Numbered from the stretch's first letter, positions 17,533 through 28,648 are shown. The stretch is 64,000 nucleotides of DNA from Gayadomonas joobiniege G7 (GCF_000300815.1 NZ_AMRX01000003.1:62001-126000); one strand, 5' to 3'. Translations and numbers: made by a program. The notes: generated by a model from the letters alone, not told the origin.

Positions 17533-19274
17533 TGAAAAAACGAACTCAGCAAAAAACATGGCAGACCCCTGGCTGGCGACTCTACGCAGTCTCCGGGCTA
17601 ATTTTGTGCGTATTTGCTGCGCTGCTGGTTCGTACTGCCTACATCCAAGTTGTGTCACCAGATATGCTACGCGAACAGGGAGATTTGCGAGTTAAAAGAA
17701 CCTTATCTAATTCTGTTTTGAGGGGCATGATTAAAGACCGTAATGGCTTAGAAGTCGCCATAAGTGTCCCTGTAAATACGGTGTGGGCCGATCCTAAAAT
17801 TGTTCAGCAAACTAATTCTTTCAGTTATACCCGTGAGTGGCGGGCGCTTGCTGAAATATTGTCGTTAGATTTAGCTCAAGTTAAAGAAAAATTAAGTAAT
17901 CCCAAGGTACGTTTTGAGTATCTGGCACGGCAAGTGTCACCCGCTATGGCTGAATATGTTCGTCATTTAAAACTTCCGGGTGTAAAACTCCGCCCTGAGT
18001 CCAAACGCTATTATCCGGCCGCTGAAGTAGATGCCCATATTGTTGGCATCACGAATATTGATGACCAAGGCATAGACGGTATTGAAAAGCTGTATAACCA
18101 AGAGCTGAGCGGCACCGAAGGCAAAAAGCGTATTTTAAAAGATGCCAATAATAGGGTCATAGATGTTTTAGATGAAGAAGCGCCTAAGCTAGCCCAAGAT
18201 ATTTATCTGTCTATCGACCAGCGAATTCAAACATTGGCATATCAAGAGCTAAAAAAAGCGGTGCAATACTACCAAGCTGACTCGGGTTCTTTAGTGGCGG
18301 TTGATGTCAAAACCGGTGAGCTGCTTGCTCTAGTGAATAACCCTTCGTATAACCCCAATAACCGCAAAACCTTAACTCGCAGCGCAATGCGCAACCGAGC
18401 CATCACGGATACATTTGAACCCGGCTCAACGGTTAAACCACTGGCAGTGCTGGCAGCATTAGAATTTGGGGCTGTGGATGAAGAGACAGTTATAAATACC
18501 TCTCCAGGTTATATGCAGATTGGTGGGCGGCGAGTTCGTGACGGCTTGAATAGAGGTAAGTTAACCATTGAGGGTATCTTGCAAAAATCCAGTAACGTAG
18601 GGACTACTAAGCTCGCGTTATCGATTCCAACTGAACACTTTTTAGGGGCATTTTATAACGCTGGTTTTGGCATCGACACAGGCACAGGTCTATTAGGCGA
18701 AAGTGCAGGAGTATTTTATGATCGTCGTCGCTGGTCAGACTTTGAGTTGGCTACCCTATCTTATGGTTATGGCCTATCCGTCACTCCGCTGCAACTGGCT
18801 CGCATGTATGCCACCATTGCCAATGGTGGAGTGCGTCGTCCATTAAGTATTTTACGGATAGATAATCCATTGCCAGGCGAGCGAGTCTTCAGCGAAAAAA
18901 ATGCAAACCTTGTTTTAAATATGCTCGAGTCTGTGGTTAAAAAAGGCGGTACAGGTCCAAAAGCTGCTGTTGAGGGGTATCGGGTTGGTGGCAAAACAGG
19001 TACTAGCAGAAAAGCCATTGCTGGTGGTTATGGTAGTGATTATGTTGCTATGTTTGCTGGTGTTGCGCCGATCTCAGATCCGCGATTGGCGATTGTTGTA
19101 GTGGTAAATAACCCTAAAGGTGACAAATATTATGGTGGTGATGTTGCAGCCCCTGTATTTAGCAGTGTGATGGGTGGCTCGTTACAGCTATTAAATGTAC
19201 CAACGGATAAAGGCGAAGCTGAACCTGATCCACTCCAGTTAGCTAACATTAAACGGGAGCAACCAGATGCCTGA
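17532..19274 (+). CDS. ftsI: Peptidoglycan DD-transpeptidase FtsI (PBP3)
   Basis: FtsI cross-links septal peptidoglycan with FtsW. The 580-residue protein has an N-terminal membrane segment (YAVSGLILCVFAALLVRTAYI), the PBP dimer domain, and a class B transpeptidase domain. The catalytic motifs are STVK with Ser at residue 299 inside FEPGSTVKPLAVLAAL, SSN inside LQKSSNVGTTKLA, and KTG inside RVGGKTGTSRKA near residues 484-495. Domain order and size match E. coli PBP3. It overlaps ftsL by one base and murE by eight bases, consistent with one coupled transcript. Confidence 0.98.
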   Translation: MKKRTQQKTWQTPGWRLYAVSGLILCVFAALLVRTAYIQVVSPDMLREQGDLRVKRTLSNSVLRGMIKDRNGLEVAISVPVNTVWADPKIVQQTNSFSYTREWRALAEILSLDLAQVKEKLSNPKVRFEYLARQVSPAMAEYVRHLKLPGVKLRPESKRYYPAAEVDAHIVGITNIDDQGIDGIEKLYNQELSGTEGKKRILKDANNRVIDVLDEEAPKLAQDIYLSIDQRIQTLAYQELKKAVQYYQADSGSLVAVDVKTGELLALVNNPSYNPNNRKTLTRSAMRNRAITDTFEPGSTVKPLAVLAALEFGAVDEETVINTSPGYMQIGGRRVRDGLNRGKLTIEGILQKSSNVGTTKLALSIPTEHFLGAFYNAGFGIDTGTGLLGESAGVFYDRRRWSDFELATLSYGYGLSVTPLQLARMYATIANGGVRRPLSILRIDNPLPGERVFSEKNANLVLNMLESVVKKGGTGPKAAVEGYRVGGKTGTSRKAIAGGYGSDYVAMFAGVAPISDPRLAIVVVVNNPKGDKYYGGDVAAPVFSSVMGGSLQLLNVPTDKGEAEPDPLQLANIKREQPDA

Positions 19275-20754
19275 TTTAACGTTAGCATTTAGTCAATATT
19301 TAGCTATTGACTTACCCGCTATAAAAATAATCGGGATTGCGCTCGATAGTCGTTTAGTAAAACCTGGTGATGCTTTTATGGCGTTAGCAGGCAGACAAAA
19401 TAATGCACTGGATTATGCTGATCAGGCTATTGCCAACGGTGCTGTCATTATTTTTAGCGATGACAAAAAAGCATCTAATAAAACCAAAATTGGCAAAATC
19501 CCTGTGGTTTATTTACCTAACTTGCGTAAACACGTCAGTTACTTAGCGGCGATTGCCTATCAGCAGCCTGCAAAACACTTATACGCCTGTGCAGTAACTG
19601 GCACTAATGGAAAAACTTCGGTAGCGGACTTTATTTATCAATTAAGCCTGCTTTCAGGACAACCCGCCGGATATATTGGTACACTAGGTGCTCACACTAA
19701 AAAGCGTCAGCTTAAAACAGGTTTAACGACCCCAGATGCAGTTAAGTTACAGCAAATTTTAGCGGGTTTCGTGCAAGAGTCGGTTGAACTAGCTGCAATA
19801 GAAGTATCCTCGCATGCAATTGACCAACACAGAGCAGCAGGTGTTGATTTTGATGCATTGGTTTTTACCAATCTGTCGCATGAACATCTTGACTATCACG
19901 GCACCATTAAAAATTATTTTGCTTGCAAAGCTAGCTTATTTAGCACGCATAAAAATGCTGCAGCCGTCATTAATATGGATGACCAGTGGGGACAAAAACT
20001 TTTCATACAACTGCAAGCGGACAACCCAGGTCGTCAACTCATTGCGATCAGTTGTAACCCCGATCAAAAACAACTTCCTGCGTGTTTGTCGGCGAATAAT
20101 ATCCAAGCCGACGAGCAAGGCTTTAGTTTTGATTTGCACTGGCAACAGCAAGTAGCAGCTGTACGACTAAACCTGCTGGGTGAGTTTAATATTAGTAATT
20201 TATTGCAAGCGATTGCTGTGCTGCTGTTAAAAGGTCATTCATTGAACAAAATTGCACCGCTTTGCAGCCAACTCACCGCCACCGCAGGACGAATGCAAAG
20301 TTTTAAAAATAAACAGCAAGTGTTTGCCGTGGTCGATTTTGCTCATACACCAGATGCATTAGAAAAAGCTTTATTAGCGTGTCGTTTACATTGTCAGAAG
20401 CGGGTTCATTTAGTATTTGGCTGTGGTGGTGATAGAGACACGCAAAAACGTCCTCTGATGGGTGAAATTGCGGCGCGCTTAGCCGACAGTATTTATCTCA
20501 GCAATGACAATCCACGCAGTGAAGATCCCAAAGCGATTATGAATGACATTTTACAAGGGATAGCAGATAGCGAGCGCGTATCATGTATCCCGGATCGGCA
20601 GCAAGCCATCGCCGCCGCGGTTAAAAATGCGCAACCGCAAGACTGGGTTTTAATAGCTGGTAAAGGACATGAAACCGAACAAATTTTTGCTGAGCAAACG
20701 TCCAAGTATGACGAGCGAGCTTTTGTCTCACAGTTAATGGAGGTTAACGAATGA
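19267..20754 (+). CDS. murE: UDP-MurNAc-L-Ala-D-Glu:meso-diaminopimelate ligase
   Basis: MurE adds meso-diaminopimelate to the UDP-MurNAc dipeptide in the cytoplasm. The 495-residue protein has the three Mur ligase domains: ALDSRLVKPGDAFMALAG at the N-terminus, the ATP-binding ACAVTGTNGKTSVADF near residues 112-127, and a C-terminal domain. DNPRSEDP near residues 418-425 is the DNPR motif that selects meso-DAP over lysine, so the wall is of the usual Gram-negative A1-gamma type. It overlaps ftsI by eight bases and murF by four. Confidence 0.98.
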   Translation: MPDLTLAFSQYLAIDLPAIKIIGIALDSRLVKPGDAFMALAGRQNNALDYADQAIANGAVIIFSDDKKASNKTKIGKIPVVYLPNLRKHVSYLAAIAYQQPAKHLYACAVTGTNGKTSVADFIYQLSLLSGQPAGYIGTLGAHTKKRQLKTGLTTPDAVKLQQILAGFVQESVELAAIEVSSHAIDQHRAAGVDFDALVFTNLSHEHLDYHGTIKNYFACKASLFSTHKNAAAVINMDDQWGQKLFIQLQADNPGRQLIAISCNPDQKQLPACLSANNIQADEQGFSFDLHWQQQVAAVRLNLLGEFNISNLLQAIAVLLLKGHSLNKIAPLCSQLTATAGRMQSFKNKQQVFAVVDFAHTPDALEKALLACRLHCQKRVHLVFGCGGDRDTQKRPLMGEIAARLADSIYLSNDNPRSEDPKAIMNDILQGIADSERVSCIPDRQQAIAAAVKNAQPQDWVLIAGKGHETEQIFAEQTSKYDERAFVSQLMEVNE

Positions 20755-22133
20755 TCCCATTAGCGTTTAGTGAACTTAGCCGGCTATTTAGTTTTAGCTA
20801 TCAAGGTAATGATGCTTTAGTTAGCCGTATTTGCCATGACAGCAGAAAAATAAGTGCAGGGGATACTTATTTAGCCATCAAAGGTGAAAATTTTGATGGT
20901 CATCAATTTTGTCAAGCCGCGGTAAAACAAGGTGCAACCAGTCTGATTGTTGAGCAGTTGCAAACTGATATTCAAATCCCTCAATTAGTCGTGCCGGATG
21001 CAATAGAGGCCTTATCCAAGATAGCCGCTTATAACCGCAAGCAAAGCACAGCTAAAACCATTGCGATTACAGGTAGCAGTGGTAAAAGTACAGTCAAGCA
21101 GATGCTGTTAGCCATTTGCCAAGAAGCTGGTAAAACCTTAGCCACCCATGGCAATTTAAACAATCATATTGGTGTACCACTTACTCTATTGGCGCTTGAT
21201 GATAGCCACCAATATGCGGTTGTTGAGCTGGGCGCTAACCACATTGGCGAAATAGCCCAGACTGTGGCATTAACTCAGCCGGACATCGCCTTAGTTAACA
21301 ATGTGAGTGCCGCGCATTTAGAGGGGTTTGGTTCCATTGACGGTGTGGTTCAAGCGAAAGGCGAAATTTACCAAGGGCTGAGCGAACAAGGTATTGCTGT
21401 TGTTAACGCTGATTTAGATTGTTTACCCGCTTGGCAGCCTGCTATCGCAGGTTTATCTCAGTTCAGTTTTTCAATGCAACCTTTTGCAGATGTTTATGCA
21501 AAAGATATTCAATTAGATGAAAATTTGTGTGCGCAATTCACCTGGTTTTATCGCGGTCAATCTTATTTTGTTAAGTTGCCAGCGCCTGGTGTACACAATG
21601 TGAATAACGCGCTAGCCGCTATTACCTGTGCGTTGGCCGCAGGTATTCAAGCAGTGCAAATATGTGCGGGTTTAAATAAAATGCAGTCGATGCAAGGTCG
21701 GGTGACTCGCTATCAACTAGGCCCGCTGACCTTAATAGATGACAGTTATAACGCGAACGAAGGCTCTGTTAAAGCTGCAATCGACTTATTAGATGCCGCT
21801 GATGCTAGTACGATTTTAGTCATAGGAGAGCTAGCCGAAATGGGACAATACGCTGAGGCTGTTGCTGAGGATATTGCACAATACTGGCAGCAAAAGTCTC
21901 TTACGCATGTCCTCGCGGTAGGATCGCAAGCTCGTTTTGTACAGCCTGATTTAAACTGGTGTTTTGACGATTTGGTTAATTTACAGCGAGCGTTAACAGT
22001 TCTTATTAAAGATTTAATTCATTCTAATAACAATAAAAAGGTTTTTGTTTTGGTAAAAGGTTCTCGCAGTGCAGGTATGGAAGCCGTAGTTGCTTATTTA
22101 AAAGAACAGTTTAAGGAGCTTCAGTCATGTTAG
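20751..22133 (+). CDS. murF: UDP-MurNAc-tripeptide:D-Ala-D-Ala ligase
   Basis: MurF adds the D-Ala-D-Ala dipeptide, completing the UDP-MurNAc pentapeptide. The 460-residue protein contains the N-terminal substrate domain ([20 protein letters not shown]), the ATP site [18 protein letters not shown] near residues 102-119, the central [15 protein letters not shown], and the C-terminal [18 protein letters not shown] near residues 326-343. It overlaps murE by four bases and mraY by seven. Nothing about its length or motifs is unusual. Confidence 0.98.
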   Translation: MIPLAFSELSRLFSFSYQGNDALVSRICHDSRKISAGDTYLAIKGENFDGHQFCQAAVKQGATSLIVEQLQTDIQIPQLVVPDAIEALSKIAAYNRKQSTAKTIAITGSSGKSTVKQMLLAICQEAGKTLATHGNLNNHIGVPLTLLALDDSHQYAVVELGANHIGEIAQTVALTQPDIALVNNVSAAHLEGFGSIDGVVQAKGEIYQGLSEQGIAVVNADLDCLPAWQPAIAGLSQFSFSMQPFADVYAKDIQLDENLCAQFTWFYRGQSYFVKLPAPGVHNVNNALAAITCALAAGIQAVQICAGLNKMQSMQGRVTRYQLGPLTLIDDSYNANEGSVKAAIDLLDAADASTILVIGELAEMGQYAEAVAEDIAQYWQQKSLTHVLAVGSQARFVQPDLNWCFDDLVNLQRALTVLIKDLIHSNNNKKVFVLVKGSRSAGMEAVVAYLKEQFKELQSC

Positions 22134-23212
22134 TTTGGCTTGCACAATGGCTGACTGAAAACGTCGACCCTGGCTTCAATGTTTTTTCATATCTGACTTT
22201 TAGATCAATTTTAAGCATTTTAACGGCCTTATTTTTGTCATTGTATCTAGGTCCTAAATTGATTCGTTATTTGCAGCAAATGCAAATCGGACAAACCGTG
22301 CGTGACGACGGCCCTGAATCGCACTTATCTAAATCAGGTACACCAACCATGGGCGGTTTACTTATTTTAGGCGCTATTAGTGTGGCCACACTGCTGTGGG
22401 CTGACTTAAGCAACAAATACGTATTAATCACGCTATTTGTTGTGGCTGCGTTTGGGGTAATTGGTTTTATTGATGATTATCGCAAAGTCATTCGCAAAGA
22501 TAGCAAAGGTCTAATTGCCAAGTGGAAATATTTTTGGCAAAGCGTAACCGCCATTTTAGTGGCTTGTGTTTTGTTTTTTACCCGTGAGCAAGCCGCAGAA
22601 ACTCAATTGTTAATTCCGTTTTTTAAAGAAGTTGTGCCGCAACTCGGTTTATTTTATTTGGTCACGACCTACTTTGTTATTGTCGGTACCAGTAACGCGG
22701 TTAACTTGACAGATGGTTTAGATGGTTTAGCGATAGTGCCTACCATCATGTTAGCAGCCGCTTTTGCGATCATCGCCTATGTGACCGGCAATGTTAATTT
22801 TTCGGCTTATTTAAATATTCCTTTTTTGCCGCAAGCTAGTGAGTTAGTGATTGTTTGCACCGCCATTTTTGGGGCTGGGTTAGGGTTTTTATGGTTTAAC
22901 ACCTATCCGGCACAAGTATTTATGGGTGATGTTGGCTCACTCGCACTCGGTGCAACCTTGGGAGTGATTGCTGTATTAGTAAGACAAGAAATTGTATTAG
23001 TGATTATGGGTGGGGTTTTTGTTATTGAAACCTTGTCAGTGATTTTGCAAGTAGGCAGCTACAAATTACGCGGCGAGCGTATTTTTAGGATGGCGCCGAT
23101 ACATCACCATTATGAGTTAAAAGGTTGGCCAGAACCACGAGTGATCGTTCGTTTTTGGATTATTAGTCTGGTTTTAGTTTTAGTTGGATTAGCGACGCTT
23201 AAGTTGAGATAA
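22127..23212 (+). CDS. mraY: Phospho-MurNAc-pentapeptide-transferase
   Basis: MraY moves phospho-MurNAc-pentapeptide onto undecaprenyl phosphate, making lipid I. The 361-residue integral membrane protein has about ten membrane segments. Signatures are [13 protein letters not shown] near residues 70-82, [17 protein letters not shown] with the conserved DD pair near residues 115-116, [17 protein letters not shown] near residues 190-206, and [15 protein letters not shown] near residues 322-336. In the usual order murD follows, but here ftsW starts two bases after the mraY stop, so murD is absent at this place. Confidence 0.98.
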   Translation: MLVWLAQWLTENVDPGFNVFSYLTFRSILSILTALFLSLYLGPKLIRYLQQMQIGQTVRDDGPESHLSKSGTPTMGGLLILGAISVATLLWADLSNKYVLITLFVVAAFGVIGFIDDYRKVIRKDSKGLIAKWKYFWQSVTAILVACVLFFTREQAAETQLLIPFFKEVVPQLGLFYLVTTYFVIVGTSNAVNLTDGLDGLAIVPTIMLAAAFAIIAYVTGNVNFSAYLNIPFLPQASELVIVCTAIFGAGLGFLWFNTYPAQVFMGDVGSLALGATLGVIAVLVRQEIVLVIMGGVFVIETLSVILQVGSYKLRGERIFRMAPIHHHYELKGWPEPRVIVRFWIISLVLVLVGLATLKLR

Positions 23213-23214
23213 AA

Positions 23215-24432
23215 GTGCAAGCAGAACAAAGTTTGACAAAATATCCGTCATTATTAGAGCGCCTTTTCACAGGCGCTTTGCCAGTTTATAAACAAGCGGT
23301 TGTTTATGACAGAACTTTGCTGTGTCTGATATTAGCATTATCGGTATTAGGTATCATTATGGTTGCATCAGCCTCTATCCCCTATGCCAATACTACATTT
23401 GAGAACCCAATGCATTTTGTGTATAGACATTTGGCTTATTTAGCAATGTCTTTAGTCGGTGTCTTGATTGTTGTACAAATACCCACTTATTGGTGGCTGA
23501 AAACCGGTGGTTATTTACTTATTTTATCATTGGCTTTGCTAATCGCTGTGCTAATCATTGGCAAAAGCGTTAATGGTGCGACTCGCTGGATCCCGCTTGG
23601 GCCTTTTAACCTGCAAGTAGCAGAACTCGCGAAACTGCTTTTATTTGTTTATTTATCTGGTTACCTTGTGCGTCACCAGCATGATGTGCAAAACAAAACT
23701 AAAGGTTTTATTAAACCGTTAGCCGTGTTTTTATGCATGGCCGTTTTACTTTTATGTCAGCCTGATCTTGGTACTCTGATAGTTATGTTTGCCACCACAT
23801 TGGGGCTGTTGTTTTTAGCCGGCGCAAAAGTTGTGCAGTTCTTTTTTATGTTTTTGGCGGGGTTGATAGCAATTGTTTCTTTGATAGTGTTTGAACCCTA
23901 CCGAATGCGCCGTATTTTATCTTTTATGAACCCTTGGGAAGATCCGTTCGGTGCTGGTTATCAGTTAACTCAAAGTTTGATGGCTTATGGCCGCGGGGAT
24001 TGGTTCGGAGTTGGGTTAGGGAACAGCATCCAAAAATTAAATTATTTACCAGAAGCACATACCGACTTTATTTTTGCCATTTTAGCCGAAGAGTTAGGTT
24101 ATTTCGGCGTCGCAGTGACCACCTTGTTATTACTTGCTGTTGTGGTTCGTGTTATTCGTATCGGCGGTAAAGCCATGCATCAAGAAAAACCTTTTTTAGC
24201 TTATTTAGCCTATGGCATCGCCATTTGGACTTCGATCCAAACAGCGGTCAATATTGGGGCAAGTGCGGGTTTGTTTCCAACCAAAGGTTTAACTTTACCT
24301 TTTATCAGTTATGGCGGCAGCAGCCTCTTGGTGATGAGTTGTGCAATGGCAATAGTATTAAGAATTGATTTTGAACTACGCATGCAACGCTGCCAGGCCA
24401 TCGAAGGTTACGGAGGAAAGCGCCATGGCTAA
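23215..24432 (+). CDS. ftsW: Septal peptidoglycan polymerase FtsW
   Basis: FtsW is the SEDS-family glycosyltransferase that polymerises septal glycan strands with FtsI. The 405-residue protein has about ten membrane segments. Typical stretches are VASASIPYANTTFENP, GATRWIPLGPFNLQVAELAK near residues 121-140, AYGRGDWFGVGLGNSIQKL near residues 257-275, YLPEAHTDFIFAILAEELGY and the C-terminal LPFISYGGSSLLVMS. The start is GTG at 23215, two bases after mraY; a GAGAT tract overlapping the mraY end can act as ribosome binding site. The last eight bases overlap murG. Confidence 0.97.
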   Translation: MQAEQSLTKYPSLLERLFTGALPVYKQAVVYDRTLLCLILALSVLGIIMVASASIPYANTTFENPMHFVYRHLAYLAMSLVGVLIVVQIPTYWWLKTGGYLLILSLALLIAVLIIGKSVNGATRWIPLGPFNLQVAELAKLLLFVYLSGYLVRHQHDVQNKTKGFIKPLAVFLCMAVLLLCQPDLGTLIVMFATTLGLLFLAGAKVVQFFFMFLAGLIAIVSLIVFEPYRMRRILSFMNPWEDPFGAGYQLTQSLMAYGRGDWFGVGLGNSIQKLNYLPEAHTDFIFAILAEELGYFGVAVTTLLLLAVVVRVIRIGGKAMHQEKPFLAYLAYGIAIWTSIQTAVNIGASAGLFPTKGLTLPFISYGGSSLLVMSCAMAIVLRIDFELRMQRCQAIEGYGGKRHG

Positions 24433-25501
24433 ACGTATTTTGATCATGGCTGGTGGTACTGGTGGGCATATTTTTCCTGGTTTAGCTGTGGCGGATACTC
24501 TGGCCGCTGAAGGTTGGCACGTTGATTGGTTAGGCACAAGCGACCGTATGGAAGCCGAGCTGGTTCCACAAGCCGGTTATCCAATTCATTTTGTAAAAAT
24601 ACAGGGTGTGCGTAACAAAGGTTGGCTGCGTAAATTAATGACGCCGATTAATTTAATTAAAGCTATTTGGCAGGCCAAAAAAATAATAAAAACCTGCCGT
24701 CCAGATGTGATTGCTGGATTTGGTGGTTATGTTTCGTTACCCGGTGGATTAGCAGCCAAATTGGCCGGTGTGCCTTTAATGATCCACGAGCAAAATGCTT
24801 ATGCTGGATTAAGCAACCGCCTTTTAGCACGATTCGCTCAGCGCACACTTTGTGCTTTTGATGGCACTCAAGGACTACCTGCAAAAACGCGTGTTGTTGG
24901 AAATCCGGTGCGGGCAAACATACTAGCGTGTGGGGACGTGGTAAAAAATGAATGTATCCGGATCTTGGTCGTTGGCGGGAGTTTAGGTGCACAAGCATTA
25001 AATCAGGCGGTGCCCGCTGCGTTGACTGCCTTAACGGTCGAGCAGCAGCAACAAATTAAAGTGCAGCATCAAACGGGTAAACAGCAAAATCAAGCCGTTC
25101 AGCAGGCTTATCAAACGCTAGCAAGTGAAGTGGAAGTTTCAGAGTTTATCACAGATATGGCATCTGCATACCAGCAGGCTGATTTAATTATTTGTCGTGC
25201 AGGTGCATTAACAGTGTCCGAAATTAGTGCGGTGGGGCGAGCAGCTATTTTTGTGCCGCTGCCGCATGCTGTTGACGATCACCAAACAAAAAATGCGCAG
25301 GTTTTGGTTCGTCAGGGGGCTGCGTATCTAGTACCACAAGCTGACCTTGTTAGTGGAAAATTGGTGACTATTTTAGATGAGATTTTGGCCGATCCAGAAC
25401 GTTTGCACAAAATGGCGCAAGCAGCAAAACACCAAGCTAAAGCAAATGCACACAATCAAATTGCGTTTGAACTAAAAGAATTAAGTGTAGGAAAATCATG
25501 A
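24425..25501 (+). CDS. murG: Undecaprenyl-PP-MurNAc-pentapeptide GlcNAc transferase
   Basis: MurG adds GlcNAc to lipid I to give lipid II at the inner face of the membrane. From the ATG at 24425 (GGAGG nine bases before it) the protein is 358 residues. The N-terminal [20 protein letters not shown] carries the glycine loop, [19 protein letters not shown] follows near residues 95-113, and the C-terminal domain has [16 protein letters not shown] and [16 protein letters not shown] near residues 250-265. A longer frame from 24365 would lie inside ftsW and is rejected. The stop overlaps the murC start by four bases. Confidence 0.98.
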   Translation: MAKRILIMAGGTGGHIFPGLAVADTLAAEGWHVDWLGTSDRMEAELVPQAGYPIHFVKIQGVRNKGWLRKLMTPINLIKAIWQAKKIIKTCRPDVIAGFGGYVSLPGGLAAKLAGVPLMIHEQNAYAGLSNRLLARFAQRTLCAFDGTQGLPAKTRVVGNPVRANILACGDVVKNECIRILVVGGSLGAQALNQAVPAALTALTVEQQQQIKVQHQTGKQQNQAVQQAYQTLASEVEVSEFITDMASAYQQADLIICRAGALTVSEISAVGRAAIFVPLPHAVDDHQTKNAQVLVRQGAAYLVPQADLVSGKLVTILDEILADPERLHKMAQAAKHQAKANAHNQIAFELKELSVGKS

Positions 25502-26979
25502 AAACTATAGATAACAGCGGATATATAGTACCAGAAATGAGGCGTGTTAAGCTCATCCATATGGTGGGCGTAGGCGGTGCTGGTATGTGTGGTATTGCCG
25601 AAGTGCTGTTAACCGATGGATACCATGTTTCTGGCTCTGATATGCAAGCGAGCAATAACACCCATAGATTGGCTGAACTAGGTGCTGATATTAAAATCGG
25701 ACATCATGAAGATAATGTTAAAAATGCGGACGTTGTTGTTGTTTCAAGTGCCATCGACAAGCTCAACCCAGAAATTTCAACAGCTTTATCTCGCCGCATA
25801 CCTGTTATCCGCCGTGCTGAAATGCTCGCTGAAATCATGCGTTACCGTCACGGCATTGCGGTTGCCGGAACCCATGGTAAAACGACTACAACCAGTTTAA
25901 TTGCCAGTATTTTTGCGCAAGCTGAACTTGATCCAACTTTTATCATAGGTGGGCGTTTAAACAGCGCCCAAACGAATGCAAGATTAGGTAAAAGCCGTTA
26001 TTTAGTGGCTGAAGCCGACGAAAGTGATGCGTCTTTTTTACACTTGCAGCCAATGATTTCAGTGGTGACTAATATCGAAGCCGACCATATGGACACATAT
26101 GACGGTGACTTTGATAAAATGTTGTCAACCTACCATGCATTTTTGCATAACTTGCCATTTTACGGCTTGGCTGTGTTATGTATCGATGATGAAAATGTAC
26201 AGAAGTTAGCCGAGCAACTGGGGCGCAATTATTTAACTTATGGTTTTTCTAAACAAGCCGATTTTCAGGTTTCAGACTTTGTACAACTAGGTAAACAAAG
26301 TGAATTTTTGGTTCATCAAAACCGCCAACCAGACGCAGCACCAATCAAAGTTAAGTTAAACCTACCCGGCCGTCATAACGCCTTAAACGCAACCGCGGCG
26401 ATCGCAGTTGCGATTGATGAAGGCGTCGCGGTAGACAAAATCCAGCAGGCACTGGCAGCATTCGAAGGTATTGGTCGCCGTTTTGAGCATATGGGACAAT
26501 ATCCGGTTGATGATGGTGTGGTTGATTTTATCGATGATTATGGCCACCACCCGACTGAAGTATTAGCAACAATACGTTCAATTCGAGCAGCTTACCCGGA
26601 GCGCCGCTTGGTCATGGCTTATCAACCGCACAGGTTTAGCCGGACACGCGACTTATATGATGATTTTGTGCAAGTACTTAGTAAAGTCGATGTTTTGTTA
26701 TTGCTCGAAGTTTATAGTGCGGGAGAGCCCCCAGTCGTGGGTGCAGACAGTCGCAGCTTGTCACGCTCAATTCGTCAGCGCGGCAAAGTTGACCCTGTGT
26801 ATGTTAGTAATATTGCAGAGCTTCCGGCCGAGCTCGCGAATTTATTATCGCCTGACGATATTTTAATCACGCAAGGGGCTGGCAACATTGGCTCAATAGC
26901 CAAGTTACTGAAAGATTTATCGCTGGATTGTGAAAAAATGCGCGCTTATTCAGCCGAGTACGTTAAGGAGGTTGAATAA
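25498..26979 (+). CDS. murC: UDP-N-acetylmuramate:L-alanine ligase
   Basis: MurC adds L-alanine to UDP-MurNAc, the first peptide step. The 493-residue protein starts with a short extension and then [20 protein letters not shown] near residues 19-38, the nucleotide-fold N-domain. The ATP site is [19 protein letters not shown] near residues 119-137, followed by [15 protein letters not shown] and [19 protein letters not shown] near residues 341-359. It overlaps murG by four bases and ddl by one. MurC, MurE and MurF are all encoded here, which makes the absence of MurD from the same run stand out. Confidence 0.98.
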   Translation: MKTIDNSGYIVPEMRRVKLIHMVGVGGAGMCGIAEVLLTDGYHVSGSDMQASNNTHRLAELGADIKIGHHEDNVKNADVVVVSSAIDKLNPEISTALSRRIPVIRRAEMLAEIMRYRHGIAVAGTHGKTTTTSLIASIFAQAELDPTFIIGGRLNSAQTNARLGKSRYLVAEADESDASFLHLQPMISVVTNIEADHMDTYDGDFDKMLSTYHAFLHNLPFYGLAVLCIDDENVQKLAEQLGRNYLTYGFSKQADFQVSDFVQLGKQSEFLVHQNRQPDAAPIKVKLNLPGRHNALNATAAIAVAIDEGVAVDKIQQALAAFEGIGRRFEHMGQYPVDDGVVDFIDDYGHHPTEVLATIRSIRAAYPERRLVMAYQPHRFSRTRDLYDDFVQVLSKVDVLLLLEVYSAGEPPVVGADSRSLSRSIRQRGKVDPVYVSNIAELPAELANLLSPDDILITQGAGNIGSIAKLLKDLSLDCEKMRAYSAEYVKEVE

Positions 26980-27884
26980 TGGGAAAAATTGCTTTGTTAT
27001 ACGGCGGCGACTCAGCTGAGCGTGACATTTCATTAAAATCCGGACGTGCAGTGTATCAGGCGATGCAAAGGTTAAAGTTAAACGTCGATCTGATTGATAC
27101 CCAAGACAGTTTTGTGCAGCAGTTAGCACAAGCTGGATACCAAAAGGCTTTTATTGCTTTACATGGGCGTGGCGGTGAAGATGGTCAAATCCAAGGGCTG
27201 TTAGAGTACTTGAAGATTCCTTTTACCGGCAGTGGGGTTCTTGGTTCAGCGCTAGCGATGGATAAAATTCGCAGTAAACAAATATGGCTTAGCTGTGGTT
27301 TATCCACAGCAGGTTATTGTCAAATTATGGCTGGTGATGTCACAAAATGTGGCCAAATTATCGAGCAGTTAGGCAATCAGCTATTTGTGAAGCCTGCACA
27401 TGAGGGCAGTAGCATAGGCATGAGTCGAGTGCATAATCAACAGCAATTGGTGCAAGCAATAGAACTGGCAGGGCAATACGACAGCAGTATTTTGGTGGAG
27501 CGATTCATCGATGGGCCGGAATACACAGTCGCTATCTTAGACGGAGTCGCTTTACCTGTGATCCGCATGCAAGCAGCCGGTGAGTTCTACGACTATCAAG
27601 CAAAGTATGAATCTAATACAACTCAATATCATTGTCCGTGTGGCTTGAGCGCAGAAGAGGAAGCAAGGGTGCAGGCGCTGGCAGTAGCTGCTTATCAGGC
27701 TCTAGATGCAAGCGGCTGGGGACGGGTTGATGTAATGCGAGATGCCGATGGTCAATTTTATTTATTGGAAGCGAATACAGTGCCAGGAATGACTGAAAAA
27801 AGTTTGGTTCCAATGGCGGCAGCCGCTGCAGGCATTAGTTTTGATGAGTTGGTTGGTAAAATTTTACAAACGGCAGAACGGTAA
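26979..27884 (+). CDS. ddl: D-alanine:D-alanine ligase (DdlB type)
   Basis: Ddl joins two D-alanines for the MurF reaction. The 301-residue ATP-grasp protein matches DdlB in size and position. Motifs are KIALLYGGDSAERDISLKSG at the N-terminus, ALHGRGGEDGQIQGLLE near residues 59-75, LFVKPAHEGSSIGMSRV near residues 135-151, and GWGRVDVMRDADGQFYLLE with NTVPGMTEKSLVP near the C-terminus, holding the metal-binding acidic residues. The start overlaps the murC stop by one base and ftsQ follows after two bases. Confidence 0.97.
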   Translation: MGKIALLYGGDSAERDISLKSGRAVYQAMQRLKLNVDLIDTQDSFVQQLAQAGYQKAFIALHGRGGEDGQIQGLLEYLKIPFTGSGVLGSALAMDKIRSKQIWLSCGLSTAGYCQIMAGDVTKCGQIIEQLGNQLFVKPAHEGSSIGMSRVHNQQQLVQAIELAGQYDSSILVERFIDGPEYTVAILDGVALPVIRMQAAGEFYDYQAKYESNTTQYHCPCGLSAEEEARVQALAVAAYQALDASGWGRVDVMRDADGQFYLLEANTVPGMTEKSLVPMAAAAAGISFDELVGKILQTAER

Positions 27885-27886
27885 CC

Positions 27887-28624
27887 ATGAGGCAAATTGG
27901 CGACGACTATCAAATTGAGATAAATGCACCTTTTTGGATGGGGGTTGTATTTTTTCTCGCGGTAGTGGTTAGCTGTGTGTATTTATTTTTGGCTGCACAA
28001 AAATGGTTGCAAGATAGTCAGCAGCTGCCTATTAGTCAGTTGAAAGTGGCAGGAGAGAGACATTACGTCAGTCACAATGAGCTTTATAAAGCATTGCAGC
28101 CTGAGCTGCATAAAAGTTTTTTTATGCTTGATGTGAACCGAGCACAAGCTGCGCTGCAGCAGATTAATTGGGTTGAATATGCCTCTGTGCGCAAAGAGTG
28201 GCCAGAAACGTTAAATATTTTTGTTGTAGAGCAAAAGCCTGTTGCAGTATGGAATCAGGATTATTTACTGAACGAAAACGGGGAAATTTTTCAAGCGGAT
28301 AAAAATCGGTTAGACAGAGAGCTACCTGAATTAACCGGGCCACCAGACGCTGCGAAAAGAGTGTGGGAAACCTATCAACAATATGCAAGTTTGTTGAAGT
28401 TACATGGTTTTGAAGCTCAGGCTTTAATGATAAGTCCACGCTTTTCGATGCAATTAAAGTTAAAAGGGGGGCTGCAACTTAAGTTAGGCCGCGAAAATGG
28501 TGAAACAAGAGTAAAACGCTTTTTACGCCATTATTCCGAGTTGCAGCATCAGGAAAATTTAGAATATGTAGATTTACGATACGATACCGGCTTTGCTGTG
28601 GGTAAAAAGGTATCACAATCATAA
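27887..28624 (+). CDS. ftsQ: Cell division protein FtsQ
   Basis: FtsQ is a bitopic inner membrane protein that links early and late divisome parts through FtsB and FtsL. The 245-residue protein has a short cytoplasmic start, one membrane segment (MGVVFFLAVVVSCVYLFLAA near residues 18-37), a POTRA domain (QLPISQLKVAGERHYVSHN through WPETLNIFVVEQKPVAVW) and the FtsQ/DivIB beta domain ending YVDLRYDTGFAVGKK. It is shorter than the E. coli protein, mostly at the N-terminus. The ATG lies two bases after ddl. Confidence 0.96.
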   Translation: MRQIGDDYQIEINAPFWMGVVFFLAVVVSCVYLFLAAQKWLQDSQQLPISQLKVAGERHYVSHNELYKALQPELHKSFFMLDVNRAQAALQQINWVEYASVRKEWPETLNIFVVEQKPVAVWNQDYLLNENGEIFQADKNRLDRELPELTGPPDAAKRVWETYQQYASLLKLHGFEAQALMISPRFSMQLKLKGGLQLKLGRENGETRVKRFLRHYSELQHQENLEYVDLRYDTGFAVGKKVSQS

Positions 28625-28648
28625 TTATCGGGTGGATTGAGACAAGAT

